From Corallium rubrum (lineage: Eukaryota; Cnidaria; Anthozoa; Scleralcyonacea; Coralliidae), in assembly GCA_964035015.1 (NCBI GenBank), contig OZ036008.1, positions 756,001-820,000 on the forward strand: DNA of 64,000 bases. Direction: 5' to 3'. The position numbers and the translations under genes are program-made. The notes under the pieces were generated by a model. It searched no databases, was not told where the DNA came from, and saw only the letters and a list, made by a program, of their open reading frames with translations. Below, one piece after another: positions 47,490 through 57,769 of this stretch; positions within the stretch are counted from its first letter, which is position 1; each line of letters opens with the position of its first letter.

Positions 47490-48075
47490 AATAGTCTGGT
47501 GTGAGACAGACTGACAGAGTAAAATAGTCTAGTGTTAGACAGAGTAAAATAGTCTTGTGTTAGACAGAGTAAAATAGTCTGGCATTAGACTGAGTAAAAT
47601 AGTCTGGTGTTGGAGAGAGTAAAATAGTCTGGAGTTAAACAGAGTAAAATAGTTTGGTGTTAGAGAGAGTAAAATATAATCTGGTGCCGTTAGATAGAGT
47701 AAAATAGTTTGGTATTAGACAGAGTAAAATAGTCTGGTGTTAGACAGAGTAAAATAGTCTGGTGTTAGACAGAGTAAATAGTCTGGTGTTAGACAGAGTA
47801 AAATAGTCTGTTGTTAGACAGACTGACAGAGTAAAATAGTCTGAAGTTAAACAGAGTAAAATAGTTTGGTGTTAGAGAGAGTAAAATATAGTCTGGTGTT
47901 AGATAGAGTAAAATAGTTTGGTATTATACAGAGTAAAATAGTCTGGTGTTGTACAGGGCAAAATAGTCTGATGTTAGACAGAGTAAATAGTCTGGTGTTC
48001 GACAGAGTGAAATAGTCCGGCATTAGACAGAGTAAAATAGTCTGGTGTTAGACAGAGTAAAATAGTTTAGTGTTA
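47490..48075 (+). repeat. 25-bp minisatellite, third block
   Basis: Forward units as above; ends at about 48075 with TTTAGTGTTAAACTATTG. Confidence 0.9.
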
Positions 48076-48201
48076 AACTATTGTCCTGACTGAACGGACG
48101 TTGGTTTTAGAGCAGCTTGAAATTGAAAGGAACGTACTTATCTTCCGGTATTAAACTTCCATAATACTAAACTAACGTTGTTATACAGTATATTAAGCAA
48201 A

Positions 48202-48327
48202 ATGAGTTCAGTTAAAGAACTTAAGAAGGAGAATGGCGCCTTACAGCAGCAAGTTAAAGAGCTCGGAGAAGAATTGAAAGTCCTAAGTCAACGTGTTGAC
48301 GCTATTAAATTCGCCCTGAAACTTTAG
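48202..48327 (+). CDS. Possible 41-residue coiled-coil peptide or first exon
   Basis: ATG in good context (AAAATGAG) opens MSSVKELKKENGALQQQVKE followed by further heptads (LGEELKVLSQRVDAIKF). It is a clean coiled coil and then a stop. It resembles the start of transposon ORF1 or zinc-finger proteins. It may be a remnant inside a repeat, since 48330-48460 belongs to a dispersed family. Confidence 0.35.
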   Translation: MSSVKELKKENGALQQQVKELGEELKVLSQRVDAIKFALKL

Positions 48328-48329
48328 AC

Positions 48330-48460
48330 TTTTATGCAACCCGGCACATGTTTACGTGGAGAATCCGATCTGCTTGGAACATTGTTTTCGGTTTTAGAAC
48401 ACTATTTTCTGTGCTTCCCTCAATTTCTGTCATTTATCACGACAAGCACCAACTTCACTC
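48330..48460 (+). repeat. Dispersed repeat (partner at 18690-19000)
   Basis: Near-identical, in reverse orientation, to part of 18690-19000 (CACATGTTTACGTGGAGAAT and following). The bases from 48461 to 48876 show no gene. Confidence 0.7.
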
Positions 48461-48876
48461 ATGCGTATCAAGTCATTTTCAAGTCAAATCGTGTTTATAT
48501 AGTGTTACGAGCGTCCCGACTTAAAATATTTTAATTCTATTTTACTCGCAACAAAAAACAGTGTGAACCAGTTACTTTCTTAAAACTATTTATTTACTTC
48601 AATCATACTATGTAATTAGCGTCTTTATAACTTTAACAAATAGGCAATTAATTTTTAACAGTTCAAACTTATCTCTTAATCTCTGCCTGAGCACAACTCT
48701 GTGAGTCGTCAACGACTTCTTCTTGACTTCTTCTATCAACGATGATCCATTTCTTTCTGGTAGTTTTCGTGATGCTATTCAGGCACTTCTCTTAACGCCT
48801 TATGAATAATGCATGACTCGCTTAGTTGTGCTCAAGCTTTTATAATACTGGTAGAGGAAGATATTGTGAAACGATG

Positions 48877-49073
48877 TGTTGTGAAGACTTGTTTTTTTTT
48901 TATGAAGTTGAAATTCAAAGACTTCTTAGGTGACCTGTAGCGAAGAGGGAGTTGAAACCGGTTCGGAGCAGTCTGGTCGGAAGCGTGGAAGGAAGAGCTT
49001 GTTTTCTAATATATGTATTTTCATATTTTGTATTTTACGCTTAATTTTAATGACAATAAAGTTCTACCAAACA
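48877..49073 (+). repeat. BEL/Pao 5' LTR
   Basis: 197 bases, TG...CA, nearly identical to 57770-57967; differences are a T-run length, one extra AG, and single substitutions, so the insertion is fairly recent. AATAAA lies near the end. Confidence 0.93.
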
Positions 49074-49078
49074 TTTTT

Positions 49079-49096
49079 TGGCGATCCTGCCAGGAC
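49079..49096 (+). promoter_or_regulatory. Primer-binding site
   Basis: TGGCGATCCTGCCAGGAC starts five bases after the LTR with TGG, the complement of the CCA end of a tRNA. The tRNA was not identified. Confidence 0.7.
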
Positions 49097-49104
49097 ATTC
49101 GTGG

Positions 49105-49400
49105 ATTCGTCTCGTATACAAGACTTTGGGATATCGAATTTACGCTGATTTATCGTCTCGTATAGAGAACTTTTGGATATCGAATTTACGCTGATTTATC
49201 GTCTCGTATAGAGGACTTTTGGATATCGAATTTACGCTGGTTTATCGTCTCCTATAAAGGATTGTTGGATATCAAATTTACGCTGATTTATCGTTTCGTA
49301 GAAAGGATTTTGGATATCGAATTTTATGTTAATTTATCCTCTCGTATATAGAGGATTTTTGGATAAATTTTATCGTCTGGCATAAAGGGTTTTGGATATT
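49105..49400 (+). repeat. About 57-bp tandem repeat in the BEL leader
   Basis: Five to six units of TATCGTCTCGTATAGAGGAC followed by TTTTGGATATCGAATTTACG, decaying toward the 3' side. It lies in the leader between primer-binding site and Gag. Confidence 0.85.
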
Positions 49401-49538
49401 GGATGTTTTGAACAGTGACATTGGTTTGTGAGAAATTACATCAACAATTGGAGACACTATCTCACATTTCTATGGTACACATTCTTGTCTATGGTGAAAA
49501 CTTCATCGTAGTAGGACAACCCACTTCTAAAGGGCAAT

Positions 49539-50036
49539 ATGTCTGAAGAGGAACCAGAGCTTGATAACATTCTCGAAGAACCAAAAGTCGATGAAGGAAT
49601 AAAGAACCTTCAGGCAGCACTCGAGTTAAGTCGTCGCAAACGTGCCAGTAAACGAAACACAACGAAAATCAGACATCACCTAGAAAAGTTACTGAGTGCA
49701 CCACAGACTGCCCTTGAGGAACAAGAAATTGAGCATCGCGTTGAACAGTTATGGACTTCATTAGAAGATACTCAAAATATCATGGATGATCTGTCTGCTT
49801 GTCACTTGGAACAAAAGGATTATAACAGTCAGAAGGTTATAATGAAAGAATCAGATGAATTGGAATTCGACTGTCAACAAGTCATTGAAAAGGCACAAAA
49901 CTGTACTCATTGCTGGAAGTTCAGCAACCAGTACTGTGGTGAACCCTGCAGTTGGGCACAATGATGACAGCACAACAGTAAATGGTGCAAAGCAGGCAAC
50001 AGAGGGTCAGATGGGCCTAGTCCAACAGCCAACAAT
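49539..50036 (+). pseudogene. BEL/Pao Gag N-terminal region, frameshifted
   Basis: The frame from ATG 49539 is helical and charged (NLQAALELSRRKRASKRNTT). It runs to a stop at 49964, but from about 49905 the sensible continuation (SSATSTVVNPAVGHNDDSTT) is in another frame, and the main frame returns by 50037. Two small indels thus break an otherwise continuous Gag that joins the 995-codon frame. Confidence 0.75.
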
Positions 50037-53024
50037 GTGGTAGATCTAACAGGAGGACAAAACCTCTCCAACCCAACCATTGATACTGCAGCACAACCAA
50101 TGCAAGAACCAAACAATCCCAGTGCAACAAACCATACATTGGCACAACCAATAGATGGACAGAATGCCTCTAGTTCTACCTTGACTACTGTGACACAACA
50201 ACCAATGGTATCGACTGTTCCTAATGCAACTCAAGGGTCAACCATTAATCATCGACTCAAGCAATTGAAAGTACCAACATTCGATGGAGACAAGACCAGG
50301 TTTGAAGAATATGGGGGGTTATTTCAGAGTCTCGTTGAAATGTCAACAGAGCCAACTAGTTTAAAGATGGCAAGACTCCGCCAAAGTCTGACTGGAAGAG
50401 CTCTAGAGTCTATTCGAGGACTTGGGGTGTCAACACCAGAGTATGAGGAGGCAAAAGAGATTTTGAAATCGAAGTTTGGAGGTCAGAGACGCCAACTACG
50501 AGCTTATTTAGATGAGTTAGAAAGGATGGCTGCACTACGTAACAATGATGTGCGAGGTTTTGAAAGGTTTTCTGACCTGGTGAGGGTGACTGTGGTCAAA
50601 CTACAAGCAGAAGGAAAACATGGTGAACTGGGTGATGGAACTTTGCATAGTTTGTTGGTTAAAAAGTTAACAGAACGCCAGTTGGAGAGCTACACAAGAT
50701 GGATGAGCGAACACAGCAAAGAGAGATCTGTTATTAGTCTACGGGACTGGTTAAAAGAAGAAGTCTCCATTAGAGTGGAAGCAATCGAAATGGCCCACGG
50801 TGTAGAAGCTGAAGGAGATGAGAACAACTGCCAAAGAACAACTAAGGTTGGTGGAAAAGGGAAACCAAGATCCTTCTTCACCACAGGTGGCAACCAACGA
50901 AAGCCGAAGCCAGAAGGTGAGCATGATGTCAAACGTAAACCCCCATGTGTTTGTTGTGGTGGATTATTTCACGGTATTTGGGCTTGCCGACTTTTCCAAC
51001 AGAAACCTGTTGAAAATCGATGGAACTTCGCTAAGGAGAAGCAATTATGTTTTCGCTGTTTAAGTAAGGATCACCGTGGTAAGGACTGCGGGAGGTCGCA
51101 ACCATGCAATGTGGATGGATGCCAGCTTAATCATCACCATTTGCTACATCGTCAAAGCATCACCCTGCCATCAGACACTTCCAAAACGCCCCCAGTACTT
51201 CCACGGGAGGGGGCAGACAAGCGCAGTACAGTTATGGTGACAACACAAAAGCCAACAAGCCGTGGTGAACGATACTCATTACGCACTGTTCCGGTATGGT
51301 TGAAAGCGAATGGGAAGAAAGTGAAGGTAAATGCAATTATGGATGATGCTTCTAATGAAACATTCTTGCATGAAGATGTTGCCAGTCTTCTGGGTCTTCA
51401 AGAACCATTCCAAAAGGTGCAAGTTCATGTTTTGAACAGTTCAGTGGAAACCTTTCAGTCCATGCCAATCAAGATCGACATTGAAAGTGTGAGTGGAGAA
51501 TTTAGAAAGACTATCGAAGTCAAGACATGCCCTCATCAAGTAACAGGAACTTATAAAGTTGCCGATTGGAACGAGAAGAAACAGCACTGGCCGCATTTAG
51601 AACAGTGTGATTTTCCCAAGCCTGCAAGGAATAGCTTTGTCGATCTATTGATAGGAGTAGACAATGCAGACCTGCATTACTCGATGGTAGATGTCCAAGG
51701 ACCAACTGGAGGCCCAATCGCACGTTTGGGACCACTTGGGTGGACATGTATAGGAACTACAGGGGGAGAAGCAGCTAGAGGAAACAGATCCCACATGGTC
51801 CACTCGTTTCTAACCAGGGAACCCCGGCAAGATAATGCCATTCAAGGTTGCTGCGACGTCAATGACACATTGAGAAAGTTCTGGGAAGTCGAGAGTTATG
51901 GAACGGAGATCAAACGTACACAGGTGATGACCAAAGAAGAAAAGACGGCACTTGAAAAGATAGAGTCTTCGATTACGTACACTGGAAACAGATATCGTGT
52001 GTCTGTGCCATGGAAGGAGGACTGTCCTGAACTACCTAGCAATCGTGAAATGGCACTGAAACGCCTAGAAAGTACTGAGAGAAATTTAAAAGGCAAGGAC
52101 AGCTTTGTAAGGAAGGAATATCAAAACACCATCAAAGCTTATGTCGAAAAGGGTTACCTGCGAAAGGTACCCCCAGAGGAAAAGTCGCCTCCATCCAGCT
52201 GGTACCTGCCGCATTTTGCCATAGTCAAGTTGGAGAAAACGACGACCAAGGTGCGAATAGTGTTTGACTGCTCCGCTAAACACGAAGGAGTATCGCTGAA
52301 TGATGCTATTCACGCTGGTCCGAAACTTCAAACCGAATTATTCCATGTCCTTGTTCGCTTTCGACGAAATTCGATTGGCATAGCTTGCGACATCAGGGAG
52401 ATGTACTTACAGATTGAAATAGAAGAGAAAGATCGGCCGTACTTCAGAATCCTTTGGCGTGACTACGAAAGTGATCGAGAGCCAGATGAATATGAATTCA
52501 CCCGAGTGGTTTTTGGTAAAAATTCCGCACCTATGGAATCGCAATTCGTGGCTCAACAAAATGCACGGCGTTTTCAAGATCGTTACCCATTGGCTGCAGA
52601 AACTGTCCTTAAGTCAACCTATATGGATGACTCTATTGACAGTGTCGAAGACGAAGCCAAGGCCGTAGCACTTCGTCAACAGCTACAAGACCTGTGGCAG
52701 ATCGCTGGAATGCAAGCTAGAAAGTGGGTATCGAACTCCGAACAAGTCATTGCCGCAATCCCAGAAGAGTATCGAGCGTCAGAGCTAGTAATCCGAAACG
52801 ATGAGCAGCCAGTCACAAAGACGTTGGGAATATCGTGGTTCAGCAGCGCAGATACTCTTGCAGTTTCAACTCCTTCTGTGCCATCATCCATGCCGATTAC
52901 AAAAAGAAATGTTTTGAAAAAGATAGCCGCAGTGTTCGATCCGCTTGGCTTGATTTCGCCTGTGATTATCCGAGGAAAGATATTCCTTCAAGTTTTATGG
53001 GCTAGAGGCTACGGCTTCATCTAA
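50037..53024 (+). CDS. BEL/Pao Gag-protease-reverse transcriptase (truncated by LINE)
   Basis: This is a 995-codon frame. Domains in order: Gag (LKQLKVPTFDGDKTRFEEYG, as in DUF1759); two Cys/His clusters (CVCCGGLFHGIWAC; CFRCLSKDHRGKDC); aspartic protease (NAIMDDASNETFLHEDVA, as in DUF1758); RT (WYLPHFAIVKLEKTTTKVRI, DCSAKHEG, IACDIREMYLQIEI, FTRVVFGKNSAPMESQF); and the catalytic box STYMDDSIDS near residue 863. It goes on through the connection region (DPLGLISPVIIRGKIFLQVL) and stops just after WARGYG, where LINE sequence begins. Without that insertion the frame would continue at about 56430. Catalytic residues are intact up to there. Confidence 0.92.
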   Translation: MVDLTGGQNLSNPTIDTAAQPMQEPNNPSATNHTLAQPIDGQNASSSTLTTVTQQPMVSTVPNATQGSTINHRLKQLKVPTFDGDKTRFEEYGGLFQSLVEMSTEPTSLKMARLRQSLTGRALESIRGLGVSTPEYEEAKEILKSKFGGQRRQLRAYLDELERMAALRNNDVRGFERFSDLVRVTVVKLQAEGKHGELGDGTLHSLLVKKLTERQLESYTRWMSEHSKERSVISLRDWLKEEVSIRVEAIEMAHGVEAEGDENNCQRTTKVGGKGKPRSFFTTGGNQRKPKPEGEHDVKRKPPCVCCGGLFHGIWACRLFQQKPVENRWNFAKEKQLCFRCLSKDHRGKDCGRSQPCNVDGCQLNHHHLLHRQSITLPSDTSKTPPVLPREGADKRSTVMVTTQKPTSRGERYSLRTVPVWLKANGKKVKVNAIMDDASNETFLHEDVASLLGLQEPFQKVQVHVLNSSVETFQSMPIKIDIESVSGEFRKTIEVKTCPHQVTGTYKVADWNEKKQHWPHLEQCDFPKPARNSFVDLLIGVDNADLHYSMVDVQGPTGGPIARLGPLGWTCIGTTGGEAARGNRSHMVHSFLTREPRQDNAIQGCCDVNDTLRKFWEVESYGTEIKRTQVMTKEEKTALEKIESSITYTGNRYRVSVPWKEDCPELPSNREMALKRLESTERNLKGKDSFVRKEYQNTIKAYVEKGYLRKVPPEEKSPPSSWYLPHFAIVKLEKTTTKVRIVFDCSAKHEGVSLNDAIHAGPKLQTELFHVLVRFRRNSIGIACDIREMYLQIEIEEKDRPYFRILWRDYESDREPDEYEFTRVVFGKNSAPMESQFVAQQNARRFQDRYPLAAETVLKSTYMDDSIDSVEDEAKAVALRQQLQDLWQIAGMQARKWVSNSEQVIAAIPEEYRASELVIRNDEQPVTKTLGISWFSSADTLAVSTPSVPSSMPITKRNVLKKIAAVFDPLGLISPVIIRGKIFLQVLWARGYGFI

Positions 53025-56000
53025 ACAGTATTGGTGACAGGGCGCTTGGAAAGAATCTTTGTGCGTATATAAAGTCATCTATTCGCAATCAAGGCTCGGT
53101 TTTTCCCTTACGACCCACAAACCAGGTTCCTCCGCTATCGGCTCTCAAGAAACCAGAAAAGTCTGTCCTCAAGAGACCAGAGGAAAGGAATATGGTAAGA
53201 CCGATGACAACCAACAACATGAGGCAAGACCAAACACATCTCAATCTGAGACAAGACCAGAAAGCCAGCTGGAGAAAGTACCTGCAATTTGTTCGATATG
53301 TGACATCGACAACGAAATAACTGAGACTTTTACGAACGATTTAGATGGTGATATAAATGTGAGCAGCAGTTCTGCTAAAAGTAAGTTAAACTCTATTCCT
53401 ATAGGTAGAGGTTTTAAAATGGCTCATTTAAATATTGTAAGTATTCCCAAACATATAAATGAGGTTCGGATATCAATGGCAAATCAGCATTTAGATTTAA
53501 TGGCCTTTAACGAAACTAGACTTGACTCCATTATCAGCAACAATGAAGTTAAAATTCAAGGTTACGATGTCGTCAGAAAAGATAGATCCCGAAAAGGTGG
53601 TGGAGTGTGTATTTATTTACGAAACTCTATAAATTACTTAAATCGTAATGACCTAGTACCGGTCGATTTAGAAGCAGTTTGTTTGGAAATTATAAAACCA
53701 AATAGTCGACCTTTTGTGGTTGTTGCGGTCTATAGACCACCAGATTCTTCGTCAGATTTTTTTGAATATTTTGAAAATTTGGTCAAGGTTATTGATAATG
53801 AAGACAAGGAACTCTTCATCCTAGGAGACTTAAATTGCGATTTACTAAAAGCCACCCCTGATCAACCGACTAAGAAATTGCTTTCTTTACTCGAACTCTA
53901 TCAATTATCCCAATTAATAAAGGAGCCAACTCGCATTACAAGGACGTCCTCAACTCTTTTAGACCATTTTGTAACATCTAACCCAGAAAAGATCACCATT
54001 TCAGGGGTTGTTCATACAGGGGTCAGTGACCATAGTCTTATTTTCGCAATCAGGAAAATAAATATATCTCCTAAAATTAAGGCTACTACCATCCAGATTA
54101 GAAATATGAAAAAATTTAATGAACAACATTTTTTGGAAGATCTAATGAAACAACCTTGGGAACAACTTTATGTATTAGAGGACGATCCTAACGCGATGTG
54201 GCTCTTTTGGAAAAAATTATTCATGGAGGTCTTGGATGTGCATGCGCCCCTTCAACATAAAAGGGTAAAATCTAAAAAGGTTCCTTGGTTGACAAATGAC
54301 CTGAAGGAGCACATTAGAAACAGGGATAAACTTAAAAAGAAAGCAATGATTACTAAGACTGAAATTGATTGGTCAAAATACAAGCATGCTAGAAATATGG
54401 TTAACATTAAAATTAGGAAAGTAAAGTCTGACTATTACCAACGGATGATTGCTGATCAAAAACACAATCCCCAAAAAGCCTGGAAAATAATAAATAATCT
54501 ACTTGGAAGAAATTCGAAAGACCGTACTGTAAATGAGTTGAACATAAATGGCAACAACACTGTTGTACCTGACGAAATTGCGGATGGTTTCAACAACTAT
54601 TTTACTAATATTGGAGAAAATCTAGCAGATTTTATGAGCAATTCAGAACAAAATTTTGCTGATTATGTTAAAATAACAAATGCTCGCTTTACATCTTTTG
54701 AGACAATAAGTGTTGATAAGGTCATAAACTTATTAAACGGTCTATCAAATTCTAAAGCTACTGGTATTGACAACATCTCTATTAAAATCTTGAAGATTGC
54801 TTCTCCTGTAATTTCTACATCGATAACACATATTTTTAATCAATCAATTATTTTAAGCACATGTCCTCTTGAGTGGAAAATGGCCAGGGTTACTCCTATC
54901 CACAAAAATGGTCTTAGAAGTTTAAGAGAAAATTATAGACCAATTTCCGTCCTACCCGCAATAAGTAAAATTATGGAACGGATTTTATATAATCAATTAT
55001 ACGAATATTTAATCAATAATAACCTACTCTCGACTAAACAGTACGGTTTTCGAAAGTTCCACTCAACAGTAATGGCGTTACTTGACTGTACAAATAGTTG
55101 GTGCACAAATATTGACCGGGGCATGTTCAACCTGGTTGTCTTTATCGATTTAAAAAAGGCATTCGACACAGTAAACCATCAAATACTGTTACGTAAATTA
55201 GATCTTTATGGAATAAAAGGAAATGCCTTATCGCTAATTCGATCATTTTTGATTGACCGTGTCCAGAAATGTCAAGTAAACGGCGTTAATTCGTCTGAAA
55301 AACCGATTACTTGTGGGGTTCCACAGGGCTCTATTTTGGGCCCTCTGTTATTCCTACTTTATATTAACGATCTCCCTGAATGTCTCAAGAAAACCGAAAC
55401 GCGATTGTTTGCCGATGATACGACCTTAACATCTTCTGGAGAATCAATTAATGAATTGGAATCTGCCATGAATATGGATTTAGATTCCTTAAAAAACTGG
55501 CTATTAGCAAATAAGTTAAGTTTAAATGTTGCCAAGACAGAATTTATTTTGATCGGTTCAAGACCTAGACTTAAAGGTATTGATAAACAGCCTAAAATAG
55601 CTATCGAAAACATGGCGATAAAACAAGTTTCCGAAACAAAGTCTCTTGGGGTGATTGTTGATCAGCATTTGTCTTGGAATGGTAATACCGACTATATCTG
55701 CAAGAAAATAACTAAAGGAATTGGAGCCATGCGAAGGTTAAGACCCATTGTTGATAACAATACATTACTTTCTGTCTATCATGCACTTATTCAACCGCAT
55801 TTCAATTACTGTTGTGAATTGTGGGACGTTTTTGGCTTGTGTCAATCGACACGATTACAAAAACTTCATAATAGGTCAGCCAGAATTCTCATGCATATGA
55901 GTAATGATATTCACCATACTGAGGCCCTTAGCGCTCTGGGCTGGGATACTCTTCGGGTTCAAAGACAAAAGCTAAAGGCAAAATTAATGTTTAAAGTCCT

Positions 56001-56430
56001 CAATAATTTCGGGCCGCAACCTCTTCAAGACTTGTTTATAAAAAAGTCTGAAATTACAAGTCATAATTTAAGAGGTTGTAGTACAATGCTTCACATACCA
56101 TTACCTAAAACAAATAGTTTAAAGAAAAGTTTCAGTTATGATGGGGCTATAACATGGAACTCTTTACCAAGTTCCATAAGAGAGTCCCAGTCTTATTCTA
56201 TTTTCAAAAATAGAATTGCTGCTCACGTTTTGTAGTTATATTATAAATCCTTACCCTACTATTATATTGTAAATTTGTCATACATTTTATATTTTATGAA
56301 CTTTGTAATTAGATTTTATAGTTTTAATTATTGTATTGTAATTAGTCTATTTTGATCACACGCCCCCCATGGAAACCAGCAATAGTTGTTGGGGTTTTAG
56401 CGTGTTTAAATAAAGTTCTTCATCATCATC
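53020..56430 (+). mobile_element. CR1/L2-like LINE inserted in BEL pol
   Basis: BEL coding stops being BEL-like at about 53016 and resumes with codons for IQDDVVNEIRLWLEQL at about 56438. Between lies one LINE with a long ORF, a short 3' tail, AATAAA-like TTTAAATAAAG and a terminal (TCA)n repeat instead of poly(A), as in CR1/L2-type elements. Exact junctions are uncertain by a few bases. Confidence 0.85.
53059..56235 (+). CDS. LINE ORF2: AP endonuclease and reverse transcriptase
   Basis: This frame is 1,058 codons long (a TTG at the left edge; the first sensible ATG is near MAHLNIVSIPKHINEVR). The endonuclease part shows MAFNETRLD, GYDVVRKDRSRKGGGVCIYL, VAVYRPPDSSSDFFEYF, LGDLNCDLL and GVSDHSLI, the AP-type motif set with Asn, Glu, Asp and His in place. 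RT part: GLRSLRENYRPISVLPAISK, QYGFRKFHSTVMALLD, VVFIDLKKAFDTVNHQILLR, CGVPQGSILGPLLFLLYIND, TRLFADDTTL (the F-A-D-D box) and the C-terminal HNRSARILMHMS. The frame is intact over the whole of both enzymes, so this copy may be young and active. The N-terminal 100 residues are low-complexity. Confidence 0.92.
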   Translation: MCVYKVIYSQSRLGFSLTTHKPGSSAIGSQETRKVCPQETRGKEYGKTDDNQQHEARPNTSQSETRPESQLEKVPAICSICDIDNEITETFTNDLDGDINVSSSSAKSKLNSIPIGRGFKMAHLNIVSIPKHINEVRISMANQHLDLMAFNETRLDSIISNNEVKIQGYDVVRKDRSRKGGGVCIYLRNSINYLNRNDLVPVDLEAVCLEIIKPNSRPFVVVAVYRPPDSSSDFFEYFENLVKVIDNEDKELFILGDLNCDLLKATPDQPTKKLLSLLELYQLSQLIKEPTRITRTSSTLLDHFVTSNPEKITISGVVHTGVSDHSLIFAIRKINISPKIKATTIQIRNMKKFNEQHFLEDLMKQPWEQLYVLEDDPNAMWLFWKKLFMEVLDVHAPLQHKRVKSKKVPWLTNDLKEHIRNRDKLKKKAMITKTEIDWSKYKHARNMVNIKIRKVKSDYYQRMIADQKHNPQKAWKIINNLLGRNSKDRTVNELNINGNNTVVPDEIADGFNNYFTNIGENLADFMSNSEQNFADYVKITNARFTSFETISVDKVINLLNGLSNSKATGIDNISIKILKIASPVISTSITHIFNQSIILSTCPLEWKMARVTPIHKNGLRSLRENYRPISVLPAISKIMERILYNQLYEYLINNNLLSTKQYGFRKFHSTVMALLDCTNSWCTNIDRGMFNLVVFIDLKKAFDTVNHQILLRKLDLYGIKGNALSLIRSFLIDRVQKCQVNGVNSSEKPITCGVPQGSILGPLLFLLYINDLPECLKKTETRLFADDTTLTSSGESINELESAMNMDLDSLKNWLLANKLSLNVAKTEFILIGSRPRLKGIDKQPKIAIENMAIKQVSETKSLGVIVDQHLSWNGNTDYICKKITKGIGAMRRLRPIVDNNTLLSVYHALIQPHFNYCCELWDVFGLCQSTRLQKLHNRSARILMHMSNDIHHTEALSALGWDTLRVQRQKLKAKLMFKVLNNFGPQPLQDLFIKKSEITSHNLRGCSTMLHIPLPKTNSLKKSFSYDGAITWNSLPSSIRESQSYSIFKNRIAAHVL

Positions 56431-57345
56431 AACATACAGGATGATGTAGTTAACGAAATTCGATTATGGCTAGAGCAGTTATCACGTGTAACTCAAGTGA
56501 GAATTCCTCGTTGCATCAGAAATGCACCAACCATCACTTCCTTCAAACTGATAACGTTTGTCGACGCATCTACGAGTGCCTTTGGTGCTGCAGTGTATGC
56601 ACACTTCGAGTATGAGCAACGGCATCCACCAACTTGTCGCCTGTTAGCGTCAAAAAGTAGAGTTGCGCCTTTGGTGCCTGTGACTGTCCCTCGACTAGAA
56701 TTAATGGCTGCAGTAATTGGTTTGAGATTGACGCAGGCCTTAATCAGAGTCTTAGAAGTACCAATGAGTGTCGTAACCTTCTATTCAGATAGTCTTGATG
56801 TTCTTTGGTGGATAAGAGGACACGGGAAGGACTTTCGAGCGTTCGTAGCTAATAGAGTTGGCGAGATTCAGATGTTCAGTGACCCTCAACAATGGCAGCA
56901 TGTATCCACCGAGCAGAATCCGGCAGATTTGGTATGCCAAGGTGTAAGTGCGGAAGAGATAGAAGGTAATTATTTGTGGTGGAATGGCCCAGATTGGTTG
57001 ATGAAAGAAGAAAAACACTGGCCTAGAGCTGATGGTAAGCCCCCACATGAAATGAAGGAAAGCAAGAAAGCAACGGTCCTTCTGAGTCGGCTTAACCCCG
57101 TTCAACGTGATGTGGATCAGAGGAAAGTAGACCAAGATTGGAGACTGAGCCCAAGTCGTTATTCGTCCTGGATGCATTTGGTTCGTATTCATGCGCGAGT
57201 CATCCGAGTTCTCTGCAACATGCAGTCCCAAAACAACACACCATGTAACCAAGCTCATCGTGAAACACTATATACCATGACATGGCAAACCACGCAGCTG
57301 GGACAAACTTCATTTTGTCTCAAGTATCGCAGAGATTCTGGGTAA
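56430..57345 (+). pseudogene. BEL/Pao RNase H and tether (continuation after the LINE)
   Basis: Coding resumes with QDDVVNEIRLWLEQLSRVTQ, then KLITFVDASTSAFGAAVYAH, ASKSRVAPLVPVTVPRLELM, VVTFYSDSLDVLWWIRGHGK and TEQNPADLVCQG. These are the BEL RNase H blocks with catalytic Asp residues kept, followed by the linker to integrase. Cut off from the RT part by the LINE, it cannot be translated as part of pol. Confidence 0.85.
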
Positions 57346-57691
57346 TAGCAGCTCGTGAAGAAATCCGAAGTTGGGAAAAGGAGTGCAACGAGTGCAGGAA
57401 AAGAAAAACGAAGCTTGCCAACCAAGTGATGGCTCCACTTCCGCAAGTTCGTCTCAGGTTCAGGGCTATCCGACTTTGAACAGAAGACCCAAACGGACGG
57501 AGATAGTAAAGGACATGAAAGAAGGTGACATTGTTCTGACCTTGGAACCTCAACTCCCAAGAGGCCGTTGGCCGTTAGGCCGTATTGTTGAGACGTACCT
57601 CGGAAAGGATGGTCACACTCGGGTGGCCAAAGTTCAATGTGGTAACAAGACCTTAGTTCACAAATTGGTGCCCTTGCTACCACAAGAGTGA
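57282..57691 (+). pseudogene. BEL/Pao integrase remnant lacking the catalytic core
   Basis: The zinc-binding region is present (NHAAGTNFILSQVSQRFWVI, EWEKECNECRKRK-like, LANQVMAPLPQVRLRF). It is followed within a few codons by the C-terminal DUF5641-like part (KDMKEGDIVLTLEPQLPRGR, GRIVETYLGKDGHTRVAKVQ, NKTLVHKLVPLLP). About 200 codons that hold the D,D,E core are missing, with the junction near 57475. This is a clean internal deletion, so the copy could not integrate without help. Confidence 0.85.
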
Positions 57692-57754
57692 CTTCGGACA
57701 CGTTTTTTAATGTTTTTTGTATGTAACTTACAACGCACTGAGCACTCCTCATAG

Positions 57755-57769
57755 TGCGGGGAGGGGGGA
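57755..57769 (+). promoter_or_regulatory. BEL/Pao polypurine tract
   Basis: GCGGGGAGGGGGGA lies directly before the right LTR, the primer site for plus-strand synthesis. Confidence 0.85.

Noticed and set aside
44515-48075. CRISPR array
   Set aside because: Units abut with no unique spacers, vary along the array, and the context is a eukaryotic genome.
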